This document shows, one piece after another, positions 35,341-44,177 of a DNA stretch of 64,000 nucleotides. The stretch comes from Bacillus sp. CHD6a (GTDB lineage: Bacteria > Bacillota > Bacilli > Bacillales > Bacillaceae_I), in contig NZ_LBMD01000007.1 in NCBI RefSeq assembly GCF_001293645.1, forward strand, positions 1-64,000. The letters run 5' to 3'. Below the pieces are notes generated by a model. The model had not been told where the DNA came from. It did not search any database and saw nothing but the letters and a program-made list of their open reading frames with translations. Positions within the stretch are counted from its first letter, which is position 1. Each line of letters opens with the position of its first letter. Position numbers and translations under genes: made by a program.

Positions 35341-36510
35341 ATGACTGACGAAAAAATAGATAAAAGAATCCCCCAGCCTATCAGAAGCGATGGGGCAGGA
35401 GCACTTGATCTTGGCCCGAGAAATGTACTGAGAGATCTACAAAATCCTGATTTGCTCGTACCACCAAAAACGGATGCCGGTATTGTTCCAAATCTGCGTT
35501 TCTCCTTCTCGGATACATCTATGATTCTGAAACATGGAGGATGGTCCAGAGAGATTACGGTCAGAGAACTTCCCATCGCTACCACTTTGGCTGGTGTTAA
35601 CATGAGTCTAACCGCAGGTGGTGTTAGGGAGCTCCATTGGCACAAAGAGGCAGAATGGTCCTATATGATTCTCGGACGTGCCCGCATTACTGCTGTTGAT
35701 CAGAACGGAAAGAATTTCATTGCCGATGTCGGTCCTGGTGACTTATGGTATTTTCCACCAGGCATCCCCCATTCCATTCAAGGATTGGAGCATTGTGAAT
35801 TCCTATTGGTTTTTGACTCTGGAGATTTTTCCGATTTAAGCACCCTATCCATTTCCGACTGGTTTGCCCATACGCCAAAGGAAGTATTATCTGCAAACTT
35901 TGGAGTTCCTGAGAGTACATTTGACGATCGGCCAAAAGGACAGGTATACATCTATCAAAGCGAGGTGCCCGGACCTCTTGAAACGCAGGCTGTCTCATCA
36001 CCTTATGGAAAGGTTCCTCTTCCATTCAAATATGAATTGCTAAAACAGCCACCACTTGAATTTTCTGGAGGATCAGTTCGCATTGTCGATTCCACCGTTT
36101 TTAAAATATCCAAAACCGTAGCAGCTGCACTTGTGGAAGTGAAACCCGGGGGTATGAGGGAACTCCATTGGCATCCCAACAATGATGAATGGCAATATTA
36201 CCTCACAGGAAAAGCACGTATGACCGTCTTTCTTGGGGACGGGACTGCCCGAACCTTTGATTACATGGCTGGAGACGTCGGTTATGTCCCATTTGCAACC
36301 GGACATTATATCCAGAACACAGGCGATGAAACGGTTTGGTTTCTCGAAATGTTCAAAAGCGATCGGTTTGAAGACGTTTCCCTGGCCCAGTGGATGGCAT
36401 TGACGCCAAGAAAGCTGGTGGACAGCAATGTCAATGTTAGTTCCTCCTTTACAAAAAACATACGAAAAGAAAAAGAACCTGTAGTGAAGTTTCCACCTTA
36501 TACGTATTAA
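35341..36510 (+). CDS. Oxalate decarboxylase-like bicupin
   Basis: Bicupin of 389 aa similar to OxdC/OxdD, manganese enzymes that convert oxalate to formate and CO2. The first cupin has [11 protein letters not shown] (His99, His101, Glu105) and GIPHS (His144); the second has [12 protein letters not shown] and TGHYIQN. No signal peptide. The active-site lid, SENST in B. subtilis OxdC by memory, reads SDLST (about 164-168): the key Glu is Asp. ATG 35341 lies behind AAAGGGTG and is preferred over GTG 35332. Divergent from the acetyltransferase, no partner. Confidence 0.87.
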   Translation: MTDEKIDKRIPQPIRSDGAGALDLGPRNVLRDLQNPDLLVPPKTDAGIVPNLRFSFSDTSMILKHGGWSREITVRELPIATTLAGVNMSLTAGGVRELHWHKEAEWSYMILGRARITAVDQNGKNFIADVGPGDLWYFPPGIPHSIQGLEHCEFLLVFDSGDFSDLSTLSISDWFAHTPKEVLSANFGVPESTFDDRPKGQVYIYQSEVPGPLETQAVSSPYGKVPLPFKYELLKQPPLEFSGGSVRIVDSTVFKISKTVAAALVEVKPGGMRELHWHPNNDEWQYYLTGKARMTVFLGDGTARTFDYMAGDVGYVPFATGHYIQNTGDETVWFLEMFKSDRFEDVSLAQWMALTPRKLVDSNVNVSSSFTKNIRKEKEPVVKFPPYTY

Positions 36511-36557
36511 CCTAAGAAAAAGTAAGACTGGTGGAAAGCCCGGTTAATGCTGACGGG

Positions 36558-36836
36558 GCCACTGAAAAAGTCTTTGATTTTAGAATTTTTATAACACCGC
36601 TGTTGATTTCCGCAAATGGCTTCGCTTTCCTAGGAGCTGATGTGAGCCTCGTCGGCTACGCCCAAGCCACTAAAAAAGACCTTGATTATGAAATTTTATT
36701 AAACACCGCTGTTGATTTCCGCAAATGGCTTCGCTTTCCTAGGGAAGGTGCTTGAGCCTCCTCGCAACGCTTGAGGGGTCTCAAGCTACCTTTATCTCCC
36801 TCAGGAGTCTTCGCCTTTTGCTCCAATCACCAGCTA
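36558..36836. repeat. Dispersed repeat: partial copy followed by full copy
   Basis: CTGTTGATTTCCGCAAATGG begins at 36599 and again at 36709, 110 bp apart; the linker GCCACTGAAAAAGTC..TTGATT also repeats. The first copy is only the 5' part. The second extends to AATCACCAGCT (36836), an imperfect inverted match of its beginning. Related copies lie at 52318-52449 and 54176-54415. The rest of 36511-36879 holds no gene. Confidence 0.85.
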
Positions 36837-36879
36837 GGTATCATAAAAATTTTACGGTATTAGTTTTTCAGTAGCTTCG

Positions 36880-37323
36880 CTAATACTGATGGGTCTCTCT
36901 TTTTCTTGCATACCTTAAAGATAAAACAATAGATAGGACAAAGGCGGCAATCCCTAGCAAGATATATGGCAGTAGATCTGTCCAATGAAATGGTGCTTTA
37001 TGAAGGTAGACAGCTTTTACCCACTCCCCGCTACGTTCTTCAATTGCAATGGCTGTCTCAGGAGCAAATCCCTCAATGTCATAATACTTTGTGCCTTTAT
37101 CATAAAGGTTGGATGCATCTCCATAATAGTTGCCAGAGTACTCATCAGCCTTTCTTTTAACCTCCCCAATCTCATTACCTAATTCTTCTTTAGTAAGTCG
37201 TTCATCGGTCACCTCGTACACTCCGCCTTTATAAACTACAAATGGATAAGCCCAGTCCAAGGCCAATACGTTATTAGAAGCAAGGAATGTGAAAAGGAGA
37301 CTTAGTAATATTTTCTTATTCAA
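36880..37323 (-). CDS. Secreted or membrane-anchored protein, unknown family
   Basis: Protein of 147 aa with a likely signal peptide (MNKKILLSLLFTFLASNNVLA, cut near residue 21) and a C-terminal helix (about 116-136, LLPYILLGIAAFVLSIVLSL) followed by a basic tail, so type I topology with the central domain outside. That domain has FVVYKGGVYEVTDERL. It follows the anti-sigma candidate by 37 bp and probably belongs to the same sigma-controlled transcript. Function unknown. Confidence 0.7.
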   Translation of the reverse strand: MNKKILLSLLFTFLASNNVLALDWAYPFVVYKGGVYEVTDERLTKEELGNEIGEVKRKADEYSGNYYGDASNLYDKGTKYYDIEGFAPETAIAIEERSGEWVKAVYLHKAPFHWTDLLPYILLGIAAFVLSIVLSLRYARKRETHQY

Positions 37324-37360
37324 CTACTCATCCCCTTATAAAAAGACATTCTTATTAATT

Positions 37361-38119
37361 CTATTTCCGATAGCCTAAAACCTTCCCCTCGATATTTTCT
37401 ACTGATAAGGACCCAAAAGTAATGCTATCCACACTTCTCCACCAACTATCACCAATTACAAAAACATGATTCTCAGGTATTTGATATTTTTCAAGTTCAT
37501 GTTCGTTAAGTGAGTCTTTTATAGCATCATTTCGGGGATTGTTTACTGCATTTCCGTAGAATGTGTCCAATTTTTTGTTGTTTATATATATTTGTCCACC
37601 ATTAATATGAATGATTTCGCCAGGCAGTCCAACTACTCTTGAAATGGATTTGGGCTCTCCGTATGAATCTTTCATATCAAGTTGATATAATCCATCTTCA
37701 GGATATTCAAAATACACAACGTCCCCTCGCCTAAATTCATTATCGTTATAATAGTCAGGGTCAATCACAATAGGCTCTTTATAGTAGTTATAATCATACC
37801 TATCCATATTGTCGCTTCTATGTTCATACAACAACATATCTTTTTCATAATTCACTCTGTCTATTGTCTCATTTGTGATGTTGTCTGTAATGACTCCGGT
37901 ATTTTTTTGATCACTAAATAATAGGGGAAAGACCATAAAAAACAAAACAGCTATAGCGAGGGTACTCACGCTATATATAAGATTGCGACTCCGCTTTTTT
38001 TGAGGTTTTCTTCCAATTTTCAAAATAACACCTTCTTTACTATCCTCCTTAAAAGACACATCATTGAAAATATATTGATTCATTTCTTTTCGTAATTCCT
38101 TTAATTCTTTTTCAATCAT
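37361..38119 (-). CDS. Anti-sigma candidate with inactive signal peptidase-like domain
   Basis: Protein of 252 aa. Residues 1-47 are a cytoplasmic helix-rich stretch, 48-68 a membrane helix (IYSVSTLAIAVLFFMVFPLLF), and 125-250 resemble type I signal peptidase: RRGDVVYFEYPEDG, SISRVVGLPGEII, INGGQIYINNKKL, VFVIGDSWWRSVDSI. The catalytic Ser-Met site reads Asn104-Met105, and the catalytic Lys before RVVGLPG is Ser160, so peptidase activity is not expected. Its ATG overlaps the ECF sigma gene by eight bases, behind GGGAG. Role as anti-sigma factor is inferred. Confidence 0.75.
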   Translation of the reverse strand: MIEKELKELRKEMNQYIFNDVSFKEDSKEGVILKIGRKPQKKRSRNLIYSVSTLAIAVLFFMVFPLLFSDQKNTGVITDNITNETIDRVNYEKDMLLYEHRSDNMDRYDYNYYKEPIVIDPDYYNDNEFRRGDVVYFEYPEDGLYQLDMKDSYGEPKSISRVVGLPGEIIHINGGQIYINNKKLDTFYGNAVNNPRNDAIKDSLNEHELEKYQIPENHVFVIGDSWWRSVDSITFGSLSVENIEGKVLGYRK

Positions 38120-38654
38120 TGCCAATACTCCCTTCCACAAAGTGAACTCGCAACAGTTCTTTCCCTTTAGATAGCCTCGTTTTAACCGTACTGAGGTTAA
38201 CATTAAGTGTGTTGCTAATATCCTTCAAGCCAAGCTCCTCATAATAAAAGAGATATACAACCTCTCTATATTTCAGTGGAAGGTTCAATACCATGTCAGC
38301 TATAGTTTTCTTGTGTTCTTTCACCAGTATTACGTTTTCAGGGGTCTGGGTTTTATCCTCTACTAGCCGTCCAAACAAGTCAGAAATCCTTACTTTCCGG
38401 TAATGCCAACTCTTGAAATAATCTTTACATTTGTTGATAGTTATCCTATATAGAAGAGTTTTTGGGCTTGCTTCACCTCGAAAATTATCTATGTGATTGA
38501 AGTAGCTTACAAAAGCCTCTTGTACAAGATCTTCAGCAATCTGAAAATCCTTCACGTAGGAATATGCTAACTTCACCAAGTCGCTACCGTATTGATTCAT
38601 AATACTTTCAATATGCATTTTTTTCGGATCATGTTGATTTAATGAATCTTCCAA
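38112..38654 (-). CDS. ECF-type RNA polymerase sigma factor
   Basis: Sigma factor of 180 aa. Region 2: YVKDFQIAEDLVQEAFVSYF and KTLLYRITINKCKDYF; region 4: LPLKYREVVYLFYYEELGLKD and NVNLSTVKTRLSKGKELL. Start TTG 38654 is about eight bases behind GAAGGTGA; an internal ATG at 38618 is an alternative. It is translationally coupled to the membrane protein downstream, a probable anti-sigma factor. The second ECF pair in this window and unlike the transposon-borne one. Confidence 0.9.
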   Translation of the reverse strand: MEDSLNQHDPKKMHIESIMNQYGSDLVKLAYSYVKDFQIAEDLVQEAFVSYFNHIDNFRGEASPKTLLYRITINKCKDYFKSWHYRKVRISDLFGRLVEDKTQTPENVILVKEHKKTIADMVLNLPLKYREVVYLFYYEELGLKDISNTLNVNLSTVKTRLSKGKELLRVHFVEGSIGND

Positions 38655-38692
38655 GCTGTCTTCACCTTCTTCTCTATTAAGTTTAAGGATTA

Positions 38693-38719
38693 GACGACGC
38701 TACCCCTTGGAAAGTTTGG
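38693..38719 (-). promoter_or_regulatory. ECF-type promoter candidate
   Basis: On the minus strand CCAAAC (38714-38719) is followed after 17 bp by CGTC, with overlapping CGTCGTC near 38693-38699. It fits the ECF pattern loosely and lies about 40 bp before the sigma gene. Confidence 0.35.
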
Positions 38720-38745
38720 AAAATCTTTCTTTTAATTTTACCAAA

Positions 38746-38790
38746 AGAAAAAAGCAGGAGTTCTTCTTTTTGAAAAGAAAATCTCCTGCT
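38746..38790 (-). terminator. Terminator of the aminopeptidase gene
   Basis: AGCAGGAG (38753-38760) pairs with CTCCTGCT (38783-38790); the inside TTCTT..TTTT/AAAAGAA extends the stem. A minus-strand T run follows. Confidence 0.88.
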
Positions 38791-38796
38791 CTATGA

Positions 38797-40023
38797 TTAG
38801 ATGGCCCATTCCCCATCTGTCATGATTGCTTCTATAACGCCTTCTTCCGTTTCTCCTTCTATGTTAAGCTCCCCTGAACCAATCATGAAGTCCACGTGGA
38901 TCATGCTGGTGTTAATTCCCTTTGCTTCTAACTCTTCTTTACTCATTTTTGCGCCTCCCTCAATATTGATTGGATAAGCAGAACCTAGAGCCAAGTGACA
39001 AGAGGCATTTTCGTCAAACAGTGTATTATAAAAAATCACTTCTTGCTTGGAAACTGGTGAGCTGTGAGGTACAAGTGCCACTTCGCCTAAATGCAGGGCT
39101 CCTTCATCGGTTTCCAAGAGTTTTTTCAACACTTCATATCCATGCTCTGCAGTGAACTCTACCACCTTGCCGTCTTTAAACGTAAGGCTGAAATTGTCTA
39201 CCAAATTTCCGTTTAGATTTAACGGCTTAGTGGATGCCACTACTCCGTTTACCCCGGTTTTTACAGGTGCCGTAAATACTTCTTCTGTTGGAAGGTTCGG
39301 TACGAAATAAGTACCTTGATCGTTGTTCATTCCTCCCCCAAGCCAAACCTGTTCGTTTGGCAGCTCAATAGTTAGGTCCGTTCCTGGGGCTTTGTAATGA
39401 AGTTTTTTGTATTTTTTCGTATTTAGTACTTGTAATTTATCTTGTAAGGTTTTGATGTGTTTATTCCAAGCTTCTACAGGGTCGTTTTCATTCACACGTG
39501 TTACTTGGAAAATGTTTTCCCACAGCCTTGCAACCTGTTCTTCAGGAGAATTATCTGGATATAGCTTTGCTGCCCACTCTTGTGATGGTACGGAAACAAT
39601 CGCCCAGCTGACTTTAGCAGTTTGAATATATTTCCGGTAGTTTTGCATGGCTTTTGCTTGAGCTTTGTTAGAAATAGAAACGCGCTCAGGGTCCACATCT
39701 TTCAGAAGATCTGGGTTGGAAGCAACGATGGACATAAATGCCGCTCCTTCTTCCGCCATTTCCTCCATTCCTTTTACTTTCCACTCACGAACAGTCTGGA
39801 GTGAGTCTGTTGAGGCTGTTTCATATGTAATCTTGGTTAATTGTTCATCATTCCATTCAGTATGTACGTATTTTGCACCAAGCTTGTAGGCAAACTTGGC
39901 CACCTCTCTGACAAATGGTGCTGCTGATATAGGGGCATTGATGACTAGAGGCTGGTTTTCTTGCAAGTTGATCCCAACTTTTAGCGCAAGTTTTGCGTAT
40001 TTAGTTAATTTTTCTTGTAGCAC
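38797..40023 (-). CDS. ampS: M29-family aminopeptidase (AmpS-like)
   Basis: Metallo-aminopeptidase of 408 aa, cytosolic, usually working as a dimer with broad specificity and cobalt or zinc. Motifs: INAPISAAPFVREVAKFAYKLGAKYV, TEWNDEQLT, ELPNEQVWLGGGMNNDQG (Glu ligand), FTAPVKTGVNGVV, EVALVPHSSPVS and IHVDFMIGSGELNI (His, Asp ligands). Single gene with own terminator. AAAGGAGG precedes the ATG. Confidence 0.93.
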   Translation of the reverse strand: MLQEKLTKYAKLALKVGINLQENQPLVINAPISAAPFVREVAKFAYKLGAKYVHTEWNDEQLTKITYETASTDSLQTVREWKVKGMEEMAEEGAAFMSIVASNPDLLKDVDPERVSISNKAQAKAMQNYRKYIQTAKVSWAIVSVPSQEWAAKLYPDNSPEEQVARLWENIFQVTRVNENDPVEAWNKHIKTLQDKLQVLNTKKYKKLHYKAPGTDLTIELPNEQVWLGGGMNNDQGTYFVPNLPTEEVFTAPVKTGVNGVVASTKPLNLNGNLVDNFSLTFKDGKVVEFTAEHGYEVLKKLLETDEGALHLGEVALVPHSSPVSKQEVIFYNTLFDENASCHLALGSAYPINIEGGAKMSKEELEAKGINTSMIHVDFMIGSGELNIEGETEEGVIEAIMTDGEWAI

Positions 40024-40156
40024 TATGTATTTCCTCCTTTTGGTTGATGAGAATATTGTATCATAGGATGCGGAATTGTAGGTTTAGTGAGAATTTATAT
40101 ATTTTCACGAGGGGAACTTCACTGGCTCAAAGGGGATTTTATCTTCTGAAAGTGTT

Positions 40157-40255
40157 ATTGTAACTATTTTTAGGATGATTGTGACTTTTTGATGAGTCAT
40201 TGTAACTTTTCTGACGCTCATTATGACTTTTTCAACCGATATTGTAACTCTTTCA
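40157..40255. repeat. 21-bp phased array (five units), resembling TnsB sites
   Basis: ATTGTAACTTTTT-like cores begin at 40157, 40178, 40199, 40220 and 40241, exactly 21 bp apart with varied linkers. The core closely resembles ATCGCAACTTTTTT at the transposon's right end, in the same orientation. No TGT/ACA tip or transposase is evident. The rest of 40024-40336 holds only the ptsI terminator. Confidence 0.9.
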
Positions 40256-40280
40256 CGCCTTCTAACCTCCAATCAGCCAC

Positions 40281-40320
40281 AAAAAAAAGACCAACCTCTC
40301 CCATAAAAGGAAAGTTGGCC
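40281..40320 (-). terminator. Terminator of ptsHI
   Basis: GACCAAC (40289-40295) and GTTGGCC (40314-40320) pair with one G-U in RNA; a run of eight T follows on the minus strand. It lies 17 bp past the ptsI stop. Confidence 0.85.
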
Positions 40321-40336
40321 TCGTTCTATTCCATGC

Positions 40337-42055
40337 TTACACATTAAACTTCTCTTTCACAAATTCCACTACTTCTTCTGCAGTGCTCATGCTAAGAATC
40401 TCTTCACGATAGGAAGCAGCTTCCTCTTTTGAGATTCCACGCAATTGGCTTCTTGCAGGAAGGATGGATGTCGCGCTCATGCTGAACTCGTCTAGTCCAA
40501 GTCCTAAAAGAATTGGAATTGCGATTGGGTCGCCAGCCATTTCTCCACACATACCGGCCCATTTACCGTTTTTGTGTGCAGCTTGGATGACATTATCCAC
40601 TAGGCGCAAGATTGCCGGGTTGTATGGTTGATACAGGTAGGAAACCTGTTCGTTCATACGGTCCGCTGCCATTGTGTATTGAATTAAGTCGTTTGTTCCT
40701 ATGCTGAAGAAGTCTACTTCCTTCGCAAAAATATCAGCCATCACAGCTGTGGATGGAATTTCCACCATGATACCTATCTCGATATTTTCGTTAACAGTTG
40801 TGCCGTTCTTCACAAGCGCTTCTTTTTCTTCTAAAAGAATGGCTTTTGCTTGGCGGAACTCGTCCAATGTTGCAATCATCGGGAACATGATCTTCAGGTT
40901 TCCGTAAGAGCTTGCACGCAATAAAGCACGAAGCTGTGTACGGAAAATATCTTGTTCTTCTAAGCAAAGGCGTATCGCACGGAAGCCTAAGAATGGGTTC
41001 ATCTCTTTAGGAAGGTTTAGATAAGGCAGTTCCTTATCGCCACCGATGTCCAATGTGCGGACTACAACAGGTTTGCCTTCCATATTTTCAAGAACCTCTT
41101 TATACGCTTTGTACTGCTCGTCCTCTGTCGGAAGTTCAGTTCTACCCATATATAGGAATTCTGTACGGTAAAGGCCGACACCTTCTCCGCCATTTGCAAG
41201 AACACCCTTCACATCTTTAGGAGTACCGATATTTGCAGCAAGTTCGACTTCTTGTCCGTCAGAAGAAAGACTCTTCTCGTTTACAAGCTTAGCCCACTCT
41301 TTTTTCTGCTCTTCGTACTTCTCTTGCTTTTCTTTGTATAAAGCAATTTCTTCTTCTGTCGGATCGACAATAACCGCACCGTCCAAACCATCAATAATGA
41401 CCATTGTGTCATTTTGAATAGTTTCCATCACGTTCTTTGTTCCTACTACTGCTGGAATTTCCATGGAACGTGCCATGATCGCGGAGTGAGACGTACGTCC
41501 ACCGATATCAGTTGTAAAAGCTTTTACATATTGACGGTTAAGTTGAGCAGTGTCAGAAGGAGTCAAGTCTTCCGCAATGATGACAACTTCTTCTGAAATA
41601 AGTGCAGGATTGGAAATTGTTACACCTAAAAGGTGAGCTAGCACACGTTTTGTCACGTCGCGGATATCCGCTGCACGCTCTTTCATGTACTCATTGTCCA
41701 TTTGTTCGAACATGTTGATGAACATGCCTGCTGTTTCATCCAAAGCAAACTCAGCATTTACACTGTCGCTTTTGATTTTATCTTTAATTGGATTTAAAAG
41801 TTCAGGGTCACTTAATACAAGAAGGTGTGCAGAAAAGATTTCCGCCTTATCTGCTCCAAGTTCTTTGTGGGCGTGCTCCTTGATTTTTTCCAATTCAGTT
41901 TTAGAGATCTCTACTGCTTTTTCAAATCTTTCCACTTCCGCTTGGGCATTGTCGATCGTCTTTTTGTCCACAGATAGCTCTGGGTTTTCAAGACGATATG
42001 CTTTCGCAATGGCAATCCCGCTAGAAGCAGGTATACCTTGAATCGTGTTTGACAT
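40337..42055 (-). CDS. ptsI: PTS enzyme I (phosphoenolpyruvate-protein phosphotransferase)
   Basis: Enzyme I, 572 aa, the usual length. It takes phosphate from phosphoenolpyruvate and passes it to HPr. The phosphorylated His lies in [13 protein letters not shown]. The C-terminal PEP-binding barrel includes [55 protein letters not shown] and [10 protein letters not shown] with the catalytic Cys. Its start overlaps the ptsH stop (TAATG). Confidence 0.98.
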   Translation of the reverse strand: MSNTIQGIPASSGIAIAKAYRLENPELSVDKKTIDNAQAEVERFEKAVEISKTELEKIKEHAHKELGADKAEIFSAHLLVLSDPELLNPIKDKIKSDSVNAEFALDETAGMFINMFEQMDNEYMKERAADIRDVTKRVLAHLLGVTISNPALISEEVVIIAEDLTPSDTAQLNRQYVKAFTTDIGGRTSHSAIMARSMEIPAVVGTKNVMETIQNDTMVIIDGLDGAVIVDPTEEEIALYKEKQEKYEEQKKEWAKLVNEKSLSSDGQEVELAANIGTPKDVKGVLANGGEGVGLYRTEFLYMGRTELPTEDEQYKAYKEVLENMEGKPVVVRTLDIGGDKELPYLNLPKEMNPFLGFRAIRLCLEEQDIFRTQLRALLRASSYGNLKIMFPMIATLDEFRQAKAILLEEKEALVKNGTTVNENIEIGIMVEIPSTAVMADIFAKEVDFFSIGTNDLIQYTMAADRMNEQVSYLYQPYNPAILRLVDNVIQAAHKNGKWAGMCGEMAGDPIAIPILLGLGLDEFSMSATSILPARSQLRGISKEEAASYREEILSMSTAEEVVEFVKEKFNV

Positions 42056-42321
42056 TATTCCCCTAACCCTTCTGATTTCAAAGTTTCTTCAATTGCAGAA
42101 ATTGCCTCGCTCTCATCAGAACCTTCTGCCACAATTTTGATTTCCGCTCCTTGAGGAATTCCTAGAGACATTACACCCATGATGGATTTCAAGTTTACAG
42201 ATTTACCGTTATACTCAAGGTTTACGTCTGCATCGAATTTCCCTGCAGTTTGCACCAATTGAGTTGCCGGACGTGCGTGAATTCCTGAATCTGCTGTTAC
42301 TTTAAATGTTTTTTCTGCCAT
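42055..42321 (-). CDS. ptsH: PTS phosphocarrier protein HPr
   Basis: HPr, 88 aa. His15 (SGIHARPAT) carries phosphate from enzyme I to sugar permeases; the regulatory Ser46 lies in [11 protein letters not shown] and is phosphorylated by HPr kinase for carbon repression. Start ATG 42321 gives [13 protein letters not shown], the family start, behind AAAGGAG; ATG 42330 is too close to the site. Forms ptsHI with overlapping ptsI. No ptsG upstream. Confidence 0.98.
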   Translation of the reverse strand: MAEKTFKVTADSGIHARPATQLVQTAGKFDADVNLEYNGKSVNLKSIMGVMSLGIPQGAEIKIVAEGSDESEAISAIEETLKSEGLGE

Positions 42322-42456
42322 TGTAATCAAACTCCTTTGAGATATGTGTATTTTTTACTTTTAGAAGCTATTCCACTAAAAGAACTTGTTCCCTCTAATC
42401 TTCTATACCCTGTAGCTTTCACCAGTAACCGCGGTGAATATGTAGGAAAGAGTATA

Positions 42457-42540
42457 GAAAAAGGCATGAGTAAGGGCTTGTCTCTATAAAAGGGTGCACT
42501 CGTCCCCTTAGTATGGATCAAAACCTCTTCACTCATGCCT
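42457..42540 (-). terminator. Long hairpin upstream of ptsH
   Basis: AGGCATGAGTAAG (42462-42474) pairs with CTTCACTCATGCCT (42527-42540), with a further AAGGG/CCCCTT inside. A minus-strand T run follows. It could end transcripts from yqzE or act as leader control of ptsH. The remainder of 42322-42668 holds no credible gene. Confidence 0.65.
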
Positions 42541-42668
42541 GATCGTATCAGTAACACGTAAAGTTCTTATCTATGTTGAAAGCATTTGCATGAACATTTA
42601 GTTGAACGCTTCTTAACTGTCCGATGAGATTGTAGCATACAAAACAAAAGTTTGGCAATACTTTTGCC

Positions 42669-42854
42669 TCACTTCTTCTTTTTGAATATCATCATGATGG
42701 CATATGGAATGACGCCAAACAGTTGGAAGGCGATTGGAGAACGCTCCTGCTTTCTAATTTGCCTTTGCTCTCGTTTTACTTCTTTCGGTTGATCCATGTA
42801 GGTAACCAATTGTTGTGTCACATATTTTACATAATCATTTGTCTTCAATGTCAT
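42669..42854 (-). CDS. yqzE: YqzE family small protein
   Basis: Basic protein of 61 aa resembling B. subtilis YqzE (LKTNDYVKYVTQQLVTYMDQ at the N-terminus, FGVIPYAIMMIFKKKK at the end), with a hydrophobic C-terminal stretch. In B. subtilis it sits behind comG. The start is uncertain: ATG 42854 overlaps GGCGGTG, and TTG 42848 lies six bases behind GGTG and would fit the family start. Lies 27 bp after aroK. Function unknown. Confidence 0.75.
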   Translation of the reverse strand: MTLKTNDYVKYVTQQLVTYMDQPKEVKREQRQIRKQERSPIAFQLFGVIPYAIMMIFKKKK

Positions 42855-42881
42855 CACCGCCAAAAGGAAATACTTTTACCT

Positions 42882-43397
42882 TTAGTGTTGACGGTTATTC
42901 CATGTTTTAATCGCTCTATGTACAGCTTCAACCGCTTCATCCAAAGAAAGGGCTGTTGTATCCAGTGTAATATGGGCTTGCTTGTAGAACGGGAGACGAT
43001 TACCAAATAACTCAAGAATTTCTTCCTTTTTTCTTTGTTGAATGAGAGGCCTTGTTGTATCATTTTCTAACCGATTCCATATTACGTCTGGATCTGCGTA
43101 AAGAAAGATGACGCACCCGTTTTTTTTCATCCATTCTATGTTTTCTTGCCTCGTTACAATTCCTCCTCCAGTGGTGACAATAATATCTTCAGAAGGAAGA
43201 ACTGTTAAAATTTTCGACTCTAGCTCGCGGAAATAATTCTCTCCATACTTTTCAAAGATATCCTTTATTAACATGTTTGAGTTATTTTCAATCATGAAGT
43301 CTGTATCCATAACAGAGACGCCGAGTTTTTGCGCTACTGCCTGTCCAATAGTAGTTTTCCCTACCCCCATAAAACCTGTAAGATAAACATTTTGCAT
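42882..43397 (-). CDS. aroK: Shikimate kinase
   Basis: Shikimate kinase of 171 aa, which phosphorylates shikimate at position 3 with ATP. Walker A is GFMGVGKTTIG, the shikimate-binding Asp lies in MDTDFMIE, followed by FRELESKIL, VTTGGGIV and the lid RPLIQQRKKEEI. ATG 43397 (MQNVYLTGFMG) follows AGAGAGGAA; the longer frame upstream has no support. Followed by yqzE. Confidence 0.95.
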   Translation of the reverse strand: MQNVYLTGFMGVGKTTIGQAVAQKLGVSVMDTDFMIENNSNMLIKDIFEKYGENYFRELESKILTVLPSEDIIVTTGGGIVTRQENIEWMKKNGCVIFLYADPDVIWNRLENDTTRPLIQQRKKEEILELFGNRLPFYKQAHITLDTTALSLDEAVEAVHRAIKTWNNRQH

Positions 43398-43445
43398 GCT
43401 GATTCCTCTCTTTCTTAACTGCCTGAAACATATTACCATTATAGG

Positions 43446-43481
43446 AGAAAAAGCACTTGCTGGAAACGGCAAGCACTTTTT
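43446..43481 (-). terminator. Terminator of the comG transcript
   Basis: AAAAAG..CTTGC and GCAAG..CTTTTT pair around a CA/CA internal loop, with T at the minus-strand end. It lies about 12 bp past the DUF2642 gene and separates comG from aroK. Confidence 0.75.
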
Positions 43482-43492
43482 CATCACTCTTT

Positions 43493-43720
43493 TTATTTAT
43501 CAGGCATGATCCAAATTATTTCAGCAGTCCGAATGAAAAAGCTGGAGTCTCCTGCCAGTAGTACGACATGATCCGGCTTAACATCTTTCAAATTGCCTCT
43601 AATGGAACCACGTGTTGTCTCAATTACCACCTCGGTCCCCACAATGCTCTTTAAAGTATGGTACACATATGGCTCTACCACCATATATTGAATGGGCATT
43701 TCATTATCTGCTTGACGCAT
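43493..43720 (-). CDS. DUF2642 family protein
   Basis: Protein of 75 aa resembling B. subtilis YuzF/CotD-neighbour DUF2642 proteins: MVVEPYVYHTLKSIVG, VIETTRGSIRGNLKDVKPDHVVL, FFIRTAEIIWIMP. The fold looks Sm/LSm-like (small beta barrel), but this is only impression. ATG 43720 lies nine bases behind AAAGGAGG. It lies 76 bp after comGG and before a terminator. Function unknown. Confidence 0.8.
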   Translation of the reverse strand: MRQADNEMPIQYMVVEPYVYHTLKSIVGTEVVIETTRGSIRGNLKDVKPDHVVLLAGDSSFFIRTAEIIWIMPDK

Positions 43721-43796
43721 TAGGCGAAAACCTCCTTTATCACTGTACATTTATATGAATAGGGCAGTGAGTTGGTGAAGAAAAAAAGGACTAAAT

Positions 43797-44177
43797 TTAA
43801 TTGGTTTCATACCAAGCAATAACTTCTTGAATGCCCATGTCATAAAGGATGGTCGCCTTGTATTCCCTGCCTTCCGTTGTGGAGCAACTAATCATTATTT
43901 CTTTTTTGTCCCCTACATCTTTTGAGGTGACAGAAGCTTCTCCTGTCGGAAAAACATAGACGGAAGAAGGATTACTGCCTTCCATTAATGACTCAGCTAG
44001 GGTTGTATCCCATGTGTATTTCATCATAGCTTCTAATTCCATCTGCTGATTGGTTTCGTGGTAAAATAACTTCTCAAGACGGAAACTCTCTATTTGATGA
44101 AGTAAGAAAGCAGACATTAGAACACTCATAAACATGGTAACGGGAAAAATATACCCTGCTTCCCTCTTAGTCTGCAT
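43797..44177 (-). CDS. comGG: Competence minor pseudopilin ComGG
   Basis: Protein of 126 aa, last of the comG operon, needed for assembling the DNA-uptake pseudopilus. An N-terminal hydrophobic segment YIFPVTMFMSVLMSAFLL is followed by an alpha-helix and a soluble domain. It lacks the full pilin peptidase site, as ComGG of B. subtilis does. ATG 44177 matches the short family N-terminus (MQTKREAGYIFPV); ATG 44225, behind AAAGGA, is an alternative and would overlap comGF by 59 bp. Confidence 0.8.
   Translation of the reverse strand: MQTKREAGYIFPVTMFMSVLMSAFLLHQIESFRLEKLFYHETNQQMELEAMMKYTWDTTLAESLMEGSNPSSVYVFPTGEASVTSKDVGDKKEIMISCSTTEGREYKATILYDMGIQEVIAWYETN

Noticed and set aside
36531-36755. 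Forward 74-codon frame
   Set aside because: Lies wholly in the dispersed repeat and its partial copy; no credible ribosome binding site.
37361-38119. Active signal peptidase I
   Set aside because: Both catalytic residues (Ser before Met, Lys before RVVGLPG) are replaced.
42327-42557. Minus-strand 76-codon frame upstream of ptsH
   Set aside because: Crosses a strong hairpin with T run and the ptsH leader; no family resemblance.
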